From contig CAZTCJ010000018.1 of the NCBI GenBank assembly GCA_964612085.1, positions 1 to 53,391 of the forward strand: a DNA stretch of 53,391 bases, given 5' to 3'. The notes beneath the pieces were generated by a model. The model was not told the origin of the DNA. It did not search any database and was given only the letters and a program-made list of their open reading frames with translations. Numbering within the stretch: position 1 is the stretch's first letter; each line of letters opens with the position of its first letter. Both the position numbers and the translations under genes were made by a program. Positions 17,543 through 24,707 of the stretch are shown piece by piece. The DNA is from CAZTCJ01 sp964612085 (GTDB lineage Bacteria; Pseudomonadota; Alphaproteobacteria; JAJFIK01).

Positions 17543-18733
17543 CTACCGGCGCGGGAACAGGCGCGCGGCTTCGGGCGTCGGATCGGCGGGGATCTGGGCG
17601 CGCTTGTAAAGCTCCATGCCCTCGCTCAGCATAGTCGTCAAAAGCGCGGTAAAGCGCACCGGCTCGGGCGCGGCTTCCCACAGGAAATAGCCGATGGAGC
17701 CGGGACACGGGTTCAGCTCGTTGAACCAGATCTCGCCCGTTTTCTTGTTGCCGATGAAATCGATGCGCGGCGCGCCGGAACCGTCCAGCGCCGTGAAGAT
17801 CTTCGCCGCCCATTCGCGCATGGTGCGTTCCGTATCCGGATCGAGCTTGGGATTGATCTCGCGGGTCAGCGACAGCATGCCTTCGCTGCCCTGGCCCGGC
17901 TGTTTGGTGCCGGATTTGGTGCCGCCGCCCGACATGTATTTTTCCTTGAAGTCGAGCAGTTCGGCGCTGGTTTTCGGGCGCTCGATGGCGGAGGTCACGA
18001 CCGTGCCGTTATCGTTGCGCACGGACACATTGTATTCGACCAGATTGTCCACGAACGGTTCCAGGATCGCCTTGGTGTCGAACCGGAAGAGCGTGGACAG
18101 AACCGCGCGCGCTTCGTCCACATCCTCCGCCTTGCCCACGCCGATACTGCTGCCCAGGGACGCCGGTTTAACCACCACGGGAAAACCGATATTGGCCAAG
18201 GCTTCGGGACGCACGATCAGGCTGTTGTCGCTCGGGCGGCGGATGGTGGCATAGGGCAGGGTCGGCACGTCGAGCCCTTCGACGAAGCGCTTGGTCGTGT
18301 CCTTGTCCATGAACACGGACGACGCCTTGATTCGCATGCCGGTATAGGGCACGCCCACGGTCTCCAGGAGCCCCTGGAACTGTCCGTCCTCCCCCACAAG
18401 ACCGTGGAACGCGAGGAAAGCGATATCGAAAGGCACGGTGTCGGGCTTGCCGAACAGTTTCGAGGCTCTGCCCATCAGGACCGGCCGCCCGTCCTCGCCC
18501 AGCGACAGAGACACACGGACAAGCCTGTCGCGGGTGCCTTGATCGGGAAGATAATTGGCGCGGTCGCGCAACAGGTCGCCCACGAACCATTCGCCCGAGG
18601 GGGAGACATAAACCGGAAAGGCGTCGAAGGCCGTCGCGTCGATAGCTTCCAGAACCTGAAGCCCTGTGACGATGCTGACATCGTGCTCCGGGGAGCGGCC
18701 CCCGAAAAAGACTGCGACGCGTTTTCTCGACAT
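17543..18733 (-). CDS. ddl: D-alanine--D-alanine ligase
   Basis: This ATP-grasp ligase makes the D-Ala-D-Ala dipeptide used by MurF. The 396-residue protein shows the N-terminal VAVFFGGRSPEHDVSIVTG, the FLAFHGLVGEDGQFQGLLE and VPYTGMRIKASSVFMDKD segments, ATP-grasp VVKPASLGSSIGVGK, and the metal-binding end NELNPCPGSIGYFLWE. Textbook Ddl enzymes read NE(I/V)NTxPG at that last site, so this is a divergent clade, and it is slightly long. GGAGAG lies seven bases before the ATG. It sits upstream of the mraZ promoter rather than in the usual murB-ftsQ slot, next to the relocated MurF-type gene. Confidence 0.9.
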   Translation of the reverse strand: MSRKRVAVFFGGRSPEHDVSIVTGLQVLEAIDATAFDAFPVYVSPSGEWFVGDLLRDRANYLPDQGTRDRLVRVSLSLGEDGRPVLMGRASKLFGKPDTVPFDIAFLAFHGLVGEDGQFQGLLETVGVPYTGMRIKASSVFMDKDTTKRFVEGLDVPTLPYATIRRPSDNSLIVRPEALANIGFPVVVKPASLGSSIGVGKAEDVDEARAVLSTLFRFDTKAILEPFVDNLVEYNVSVRNDNGTVVTSAIERPKTSAELLDFKEKYMSGGGTKSGTKQPGQGSEGMLSLTREINPKLDPDTERTMREWAAKIFTALDGSGAPRIDFIGNKKTGEIWFNELNPCPGSIGYFLWEAAPEPVRFTALLTTMLSEGMELYKRAQIPADPTPEAARLFPRR

Positions 18734-18903
18734 GCGCGTTCTCTCCGTTCCAGACTAAATGAGTACCTCGTTGGTTGCATTTCCATGGGATTGTGGCAAG
18801 GACAAGGGCGCTGGCCCTTCCGGAATCGACTTTATGATGTCGCATTCTTGGGGGATGAGGCGGTCAAGCGCAGCGACGCGCAAACGGGTTTGGATCGGCG
18901 CCA

Positions 18904-19668
18904 ATGGAACGTTTCACGCATGAGGGCAACACGCTCGCCTTCCGGTCTTTCGGCACCGGCGACACGACTTATGTCTGGGCCCATGGCTGGGGACATTCCC
19001 ACGCCAATATGGCACCCATTGCCTCGGGCCTGGAGACGCTCGGCCGTCATGTGCTGATCGACTTTCCGGGCTTCGGCGAAGCGCCGCCGCCCACCGCCGA
19101 CTGGAGCACCACCGATTACGCGCGGCTGACGGCGGCCTGGCTTGCCACCCAGCCCGAAGGCAAACGGATCTGGATCGGCCATTCCTTCGGCTGCCGGGTG
19201 GGCCTCGTGGTCGCCGCCGAGCACCCGGATGCGCTCAACGGCCTGTTCCTGATGTCCGCCGCCGGCATTCCCCGCCGACGCTCGGCCCTGGAACAGCTCA
19301 GCCTGAACGCGCGGATCTACAGCTACAAGCTTCTGAAACGGCTGGTGCAGGGCGATGAGGGCCGCGCCTGGTTGCAAAAGCGCTTCGGCAGCGCCGATTA
19401 TAAGGCGGCGGGTGCCTTGCGCGGCTCGCTGGTCAAGGTGATCGGCGAGAACCTGACCGATACGGCCAAAGCCGTGCGCTGCCCCGTGCGCCTTGTCTAT
19501 GGCGAGCAGGACGTCACCACGCCGCCCAGCATGGGGCGCGATTTCGAAACCCTGATCCCCGGCGCCAAGCTTCTGCTGCTGCCGGGCTTCGACCATTATT
19601 CGATCCTTGACCGGGGCCAGCATCAAGTGGCCCATCTCATCGAGCAATTCGCGAAAGAGACCCCATGA
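18904..19668 (+). CDS. Alpha/beta-fold hydrolase coupled to MurF-type ligase
   Basis: This 254-residue cytoplasmic alpha/beta hydrolase has no signal peptide. It has the oxyanion motif HGWGHS near 27-32, the nucleophile elbow GHSFGC with Ser94, a likely acid Asp in GEQDVTTPP, and the base His in GFDHYSIL. This gives a complete serine-hydrolase triad; the substrate cannot be read from the sequence. Its stop overlaps the next start as ATGA (19665), so it is probably translated together with the MurF-type ligase. It is divergent from ddl. The ribosome site is weak. A role in cell-envelope metabolism is inferred from context only. Confidence 0.85.
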   Translation: MERFTHEGNTLAFRSFGTGDTTYVWAHGWGHSHANMAPIASGLETLGRHVLIDFPGFGEAPPPTADWSTTDYARLTAAWLATQPEGKRIWIGHSFGCRVGLVVAAEHPDALNGLFLMSAAGIPRRRSALEQLSLNARIYSYKLLKRLVQGDEGRAWLQKRFGSADYKAAGALRGSLVKVIGENLTDTAKAVRCPVRLVYGEQDVTTPPSMGRDFETLIPGAKLLLLPGFDHYSILDRGQHQVAHLIEQFAKETP

Positions 19669-21245
19669 TCGCCGTTCTCACGCTCCTTGCTTTTCTCGCC
19701 TTCGCCTGGAAACGCCTGCTCACCTATCTGCATATCTTTCAGCAGGAGGAATATGACGGACCGCGATTCCTGCGCTGGCTGGTGACGACGGGCTCGGTGG
19801 ACAAGCGGCTGTCCGGTTTCGCGGCGGCGTTGGGCGTGTTCGCGCTTCTCGTGCCCTCCTTAGGCGGCGCCGCCCTGCTGGCGCTCGCCGCCGCTTTCGC
19901 CGCCGCCTTCTGGATCGAGAAGGACCCGCGCCAGACCGCCAAGAAGCGGCTGGTGCTGACGAAACGGGCGCGCCGGATCCTGATCTCCGCCGCTGTCCTC
20001 ACCGTGCTGGCAGGGCTCGTGACGGCGATTGTCGCCACGAACCCGCTCGTCTGGCTGATCCCCATCCATCTGATCCCGGTGCTGATCGTGGCGGGCAATC
20101 TGATGCTGGCGCCCATGGAAGCGCGGGTGCAGAAGAAATTCTGGCAGGAGGCCCATGACAAGGTCCTGCGCCTGGAGACCACGGTGATCGGCATCACCGG
20201 CTCTTACGGCAAGACCTCCGTGAAGCATATTCTGGGGCATGTGCTGCAATCCTACGCGCCTACCCTGATCACGCCTGGCAGCGTCAACACGGTGATGGGC
20301 ATTGCCCGGATCGTCCGGGAGCGTCTCTCGCCCCACCATAAATTCCTGATCGCCGAAATGGGCGCCTACGGTCCGGGCTCGATCAAGCGCCTGTGCGATC
20401 TGACGCCGCCTCATATCGGTATCGTGACCGCCGTGGGCCCGGCCCATTACGAGCGCTTCAAGACCTTGGATCAGGTCGCGATCGCCAAATCCGAACTGCC
20501 CGACGCGGCCTTGAAGAATGGCGGCATGGCGATCATCAACGCGGATCTGCGCGGCTACGGACCGTTCGAGGCGCTCCATGCGCAATATCCGGGCAAAGTG
20601 CTGCTGTGCGGCAAGGACGGCGATCTGGTCATGGGCGATGTCCGGCAGACGCCGGAGGGTCTTGCGGTCGAAGTCCAGTGGCAGGGCCAGTCATACACCC
20701 TTGAAGCGCCGCTCTTCGGCACCCATCACGGCTTCAATGTGGCGATCAGCTTCGCCATGGCCTGCCATCTGGGCATGGTGCCCGAGGATGTCATCCTGAT
20801 GCTGAAGACCGTGCCGCAGATCACCCATCGTCTGGAGGTGAAAAGCCTGCCCAATGGCGCGCGCCTGATCGACGACGCCTATAACAGCAATCCGAAGGGC
20901 TTCAAGGCCGCCCTCGAAATGCTCTCGGTCCTGTGTAAGGAACCGGGGCGGCGCATCGTGGTGACGCCGGGCATGGTGGAACTGGGCACCGCCCATGACG
21001 AGGAACACGCCAAGATCGGCAAGGTCGCGGCGAATCACGCGGATATCGTCATCGCGGTGGCGCCGGAACGCATCGAGAGCTTCGTCACGGCCTATAAGAG
21101 CGCGAGCAATGGCAGCGGCGACCTGCTCCGTATGGAGAATTTCGCCCAGGCCCAGACCTGGCTCGACGCTAATGCCAAACCCGACGATGTGATCCTGCTG
21201 GAAAACGACCTGCCCGATCTTTACGAACGCCGCCTGGCGATCTGA
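19665..21245 (+). CDS. murF: Membrane-anchored MurF-type ligase (UDP-MurNAc-tripeptide--D-Ala-D-Ala ligase)
   Basis: The C-terminal two thirds is a Mur ligase: P-loop GITGSYGKTS at 176-185, TPGSVNTVMG, the EMGAYGPGSIKRLCDL segment characteristic of MurF, TAVGPAHYERF, a THHGFNVAISFAMA stretch, DDAYNSNPKGFKAAL and TPGMVELG. The first 150 residues add several hydrophobic segments (about 1-22, 50-84 and 105-148), making 526 residues against roughly 450 for ordinary MurF. The enzyme should add D-Ala-D-Ala to UDP-MurNAc-tripeptide. No other MurF occurs in this window and the usual slot is empty, so this is probably the housekeeping enzyme. It overlaps the upstream hydrolase by four bases. Confidence 0.85.
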   Translation: MIAVLTLLAFLAFAWKRLLTYLHIFQQEEYDGPRFLRWLVTTGSVDKRLSGFAAALGVFALLVPSLGGAALLALAAAFAAAFWIEKDPRQTAKKRLVLTKRARRILISAAVLTVLAGLVTAIVATNPLVWLIPIHLIPVLIVAGNLMLAPMEARVQKKFWQEAHDKVLRLETTVIGITGSYGKTSVKHILGHVLQSYAPTLITPGSVNTVMGIARIVRERLSPHHKFLIAEMGAYGPGSIKRLCDLTPPHIGIVTAVGPAHYERFKTLDQVAIAKSELPDAALKNGGMAIINADLRGYGPFEALHAQYPGKVLLCGKDGDLVMGDVRQTPEGLAVEVQWQGQSYTLEAPLFGTHHGFNVAISFAMACHLGMVPEDVILMLKTVPQITHRLEVKSLPNGARLIDDAYNSNPKGFKAALEMLSVLCKEPGRRIVVTPGMVELGTAHDEEHAKIGKVAANHADIVIAVAPERIESFVTAYKSASNGSGDLLRMENFAQAQTWLDANAKPDDVILLENDLPDLYERRLAI

Positions 21246-21379
21246 CGGCCCCGCCGGTCCAGGCTTGCCCGGCCCGCTCGGTTGCGGTGCCGCATCCGGC
21301 TGATACACTCATTTCCAGAAGTTTTGAGATTGGCTGACGGCCCCTGCTCACAAGACAGGGGGCTCAAGGGAGTTGGGTG

Positions 21380-23896
21380 ATGGGGTCTTTGCATCTTCGG
21401 GTTGCGCGCTTTACGGCGGGCGCGGTTCTGGCGCTGAGCTTGGCAATAGGAGGCCCGGCGACAGAGCAGGCCTTGGCCAATGCGGAAGAGAAGGTCGCCA
21501 AATTCCGCCAGCTTGGCACCGACCTGCCGACGCCGAATGTCTACCGCAATGCGGCCGGCGCGCCCGGCCCCGCCTATTGGCAACAACAGGCCGATCACAT
21601 CATCAAGGTGGCGCTCGACGAGGACGCCAAGCGCATCGCCGCCTCCCAGACCATCATCTACACCAACAATTCCCCCGATAGCCTGCGCTACCTCTGGGTG
21701 GCGCTCGACCAGAACCGCTTCCGGGACGATTCCACGGCGCGCATGTCGGAAACCGCCGCCACCTCGGGCACGCGGCGCACGGCGATCGGCACGGGCGATT
21801 CCTTGAGCTTCGGCGCGCTGCGCCGCCATCAGGAATTCAAGGATGTGGAGCACGGCTTCGAGATCGGCGCGGTCAAGGCCGCCAACGGCCAGGATCTGCC
21901 TTACACCATCGTTGATACGATGATGCGCATCGATCTGCCCCGCGCCCTGCGCCCTGGGGGCAAGATCACCTTCTCCATCGACTGGTCCTTCAACATCATC
22001 AACGAGAAAGTCGTGGGCGGGCGCGGCGGCTACGAGCATTTCCCGGAGAGTGATACCTATCTTTATTTCCTCGCCCAGTGGTTCCCGCGCATGGCGGCGT
22101 ATACGGATTATACCGGCTGGCAGAACAAGCAGTTCCTCGGGCGCGGCGAGTTCACCCTTGAGTTCGGCAATTACGATGTGGAAATCACGGTGCCTGCGGA
22201 TCATATCGTCTCCGCCACCGGCGAGCTTCAAAACCCGAACCAGGTCCTGAGCGCCGAGCAGCGCGCCCGCCTGGCGCGCGCCAACACGGACGAACCCATC
22301 TTCATCGTGACACCGCAAGAAGCGCTCGAAAACGAGAAGGACGGCACAACCCGCACCAAGATCTGGCGCTTCAAGGCGGAGAATGTGCGGGATTTCGCCT
22401 GGGCCAGTTCGCGCAAATTCATCTGGGACGCCATGATCCACGAACAGGAGGACGCGGAGCATCCGCGCGTGCTCGCCATGTCGTTCTATCCCCAGGAGGC
22501 CGAACCGATCTGGTCGAAATACTCGACCCATTCGGTCGTCCACACCATGGATGTCTATTCCCGCTTCTCCTTCCCCTACCCCTATCCGACCGCCCAGTCG
22601 GTCAACACCTGGGAACGGGGCGGCATGGAATATCCCATGATCACCTTCAACGGCTACCGCCCGACCATCACCGAAAAGGAGATGGCGGAGGGTGAAACGG
22701 GCACCCCGGAGGAACAGCGCACCTATGCGCGGCGCATCAAATACGGGCTGATCGGCGTCATCATCCATGAGATCGGCCACATCTATTTCCCGATGGTGGT
22801 CAATTCGGACGAACGCCGCTGGACCTGGATGGACGAAGGCTTCAACACCTTCCTGGAATATGTCGCCGAACTGGAATGGGAAGAGAAATATCCCGCCTTC
22901 CGGGGCAAGACCAATGTGCTCGACTACATCAGCGAATACATGAAGAGCGAGAACCAGGTCCCGATCATGACCCAGTCGGACTCGGTCATTCAGTTCGGTC
23001 CCAATGCCTATTCGAAACCGGCCGCCGCCTTCACCGTCTTGCGGGAAACGGTCATGGGCCGCGAGCTGTTCGATCACGCGTTCAAGGAATACGCAAACCG
23101 CTGGAAGTTCAAGCGGCCGACGCCCGCCGATTTCTTCCGCACCATGGAAGATGCCTCCGCCATCGATCTCGACTGGTTCTGGCGCGGCTGGTTCTACTCC
23201 ACCGATCACGTGAATGTGGGCATCTCGGACATTCGCGAATACAAGATCTCCAGTCAGGATCCGGATATCGAGTTCCCGCTGAACCGGGAACAGGACGCCA
23301 AGGATCATCCCGAACCGGTGGGCGTCACGCGCAACCGGGAAGAAGGGCGCACCACCTATTTCCAGCGCAACCCGGAACTGGCGGATTTCTACAACGAGAA
23401 CGATCCGTTCACGGTGTCGAACAAGGACCGCAACACCTATCGGGACTTCCTGAAAGGGCTCGACGATTGGGAACGCGAAACCCTTGAGCGCGCCCTGGCC
23501 GATGACGAGTTCGTCTATTTCGTCGATTTCGAGAACAAGGGCGGTCTGCTGACGCCGCTGCCTTTGGTCATCTCTTTTGAAGACGGTTCGACGGAAGAAA
23601 TGATGGTGCCGGCGGAAATCTGGCGGCGCAACGGCCAGATGGTCACCAAGCTGTTGATCCGGCCCAAGCGCATCACCGAGATCGCCCTCGATACCCGTAA
23701 TGAGACGCCGGATACGGACCGCAGCGACAACACCTTCCCGCCGAAGATCCGGCGCTCCCGCCTGGAGCTTTACAAAGCCAAGGACGAAACCCGCGATCTG
23801 ATGGCCGACATGCTGGTGGAGCTGAAGGAAGACGGCAAGGACGGCGCGGGAAGCGGCAAGGCCGTGCCGCTCCAGCCCGCCGATGGCGGCGAATGA
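21380..23896 (+). CDS. Exported M1-family zinc aminopeptidase
   Basis: This 838-residue metallopeptidase begins with a Sec-type signal peptide (about residues 1-34, basic start, hydrophobic core, ALA end). The M1 catalytic domain has GGMEYPMITF (equivalent of the exopeptidase GxMEN motif), the zinc motif HEIGH at 463-467, and the third ligand Glu486 in WMDEGFN, giving the family spacing HExxH-x18-E. The C-terminal third is acidic and charged with no domain I recognise. It probably trims peptides in the periplasm or at the surface. AAGGGAG lies seven bases before the ATG at 21380; a GTG three bases upstream is also in frame. The next gene overlaps its stop by four bases. Confidence 0.88.
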   Translation: MGSLHLRVARFTAGAVLALSLAIGGPATEQALANAEEKVAKFRQLGTDLPTPNVYRNAAGAPGPAYWQQQADHIIKVALDEDAKRIAASQTIIYTNNSPDSLRYLWVALDQNRFRDDSTARMSETAATSGTRRTAIGTGDSLSFGALRRHQEFKDVEHGFEIGAVKAANGQDLPYTIVDTMMRIDLPRALRPGGKITFSIDWSFNIINEKVVGGRGGYEHFPESDTYLYFLAQWFPRMAAYTDYTGWQNKQFLGRGEFTLEFGNYDVEITVPADHIVSATGELQNPNQVLSAEQRARLARANTDEPIFIVTPQEALENEKDGTTRTKIWRFKAENVRDFAWASSRKFIWDAMIHEQEDAEHPRVLAMSFYPQEAEPIWSKYSTHSVVHTMDVYSRFSFPYPYPTAQSVNTWERGGMEYPMITFNGYRPTITEKEMAEGETGTPEEQRTYARRIKYGLIGVIIHEIGHIYFPMVVNSDERRWTWMDEGFNTFLEYVAELEWEEKYPAFRGKTNVLDYISEYMKSENQVPIMTQSDSVIQFGPNAYSKPAAAFTVLRETVMGRELFDHAFKEYANRWKFKRPTPADFFRTMEDASAIDLDWFWRGWFYSTDHVNVGISDIREYKISSQDPDIEFPLNREQDAKDHPEPVGVTRNREEGRTTYFQRNPELADFYNENDPFTVSNKDRNTYRDFLKGLDDWERETLERALADDEFVYFVDFENKGGLLTPLPLVISFEDGSTEEMMVPAEIWRRNGQMVTKLLIRPKRITEIALDTRNETPDTDRSDNTFPPKIRRSRLELYKAKDETRDLMADMLVELKEDGKDGAGSGKAVPLQPADGGE

Positions 23897-24441
23897 GCCC
23901 CAGGCCTATGCCTCCCGGGCAAATGATCACCCGGCGCGCGGGCCTCAAGGCCTTATGCGCCGGGCTCGCTTTGCTGGCCAGTCCTGGCCTCGCCTTGGCG
24001 CACCGGGCGCAAAGCGCGCTCACCACGGTTACCTGGAACGCCCGCACCCGCGCCCTCGAGGTGGTTCACCGGCTGCATATCCATGACGCTCTTCAGGCCT
24101 TGATGGAAAAGACCGCCTTCGCCGCCCCGGATCTGACCTCGGTCGAGGCCCGGGCCCGTCTCACGCTTTATGTCGCCGACAGGTTCGCGCTCCAACATGA
24201 CGATGGCGCCCCCATTCCGCTCAAGGCGCTCGGCGCGGAGCTCGACGGCGATCACGTCTACATCTTCCAGGAGAGCTACCCCGACAGGATACCCCAGACG
24301 CTTTTGATTGGATGTTCCTATCTTCAGGATGTCTTCCCGGCCCAGGTCAATCAGGTGAATGCGGCCCTTGGCGGCCCCACCCGTACACTGACGTTCCGGA
24401 CAGGCGACGGCGTGAAGGCGCTGATCGCCGATGCGCCTTGA
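23893..24441 (+). CDS. DUF6702-like exported protein with Tat-like signal
   Basis: This 182-residue protein resembles the small DUF6702 family of unknown function. An N-terminal extension is followed by TRRAGLKALCAGLALLASPG, close to a twin-arginine signal, ending near ALA around residue 36. The mature part starts with the HRAQSALTTVTWNARTRALE segment and has HIHDALQALM, and LIGCSYLQDVFPAQVNQVN near the end. It overlaps the M1 aminopeptidase stop as ATGA. The two are probably one transcript, which suggests a shared job outside the cytoplasm. Function unknown; family assignment rests on my recollection of its pattern. Confidence 0.7.
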   Translation: MSPRPMPPGQMITRRAGLKALCAGLALLASPGLALAHRAQSALTTVTWNARTRALEVVHRLHIHDALQALMEKTAFAAPDLTSVEARARLTLYVADRFALQHDDGAPIPLKALGAELDGDHVYIFQESYPDRIPQTLLIGCSYLQDVFPAQVNQVNAALGGPTRTLTFRTGDGVKALIADAP

Positions 24442-24707
24442 AAATACCCTTAAAACAGCTTGGGTTTTTCCTCTTCACGCAGGCGTTAACGCCTCGTTAA
24501 ACCCCTGGACATTTGTCCACAACCCGCGCATAGAATCACGGTTGAGGGTTGTAGCGGTTTGGGCCGGAAGGCGGAACACAGCACATAATTAAAGGTACGG
24601 GCCGCGGCGCGCGTGTTGCACGGGGCCTGTCACCATGAGTGGCGCCCTCGAGGGTGAGTATCAGGCTGAGCCAGTTTTTGGCCGCCGTGGATTAGGGGAG
24701 ACGTGTC

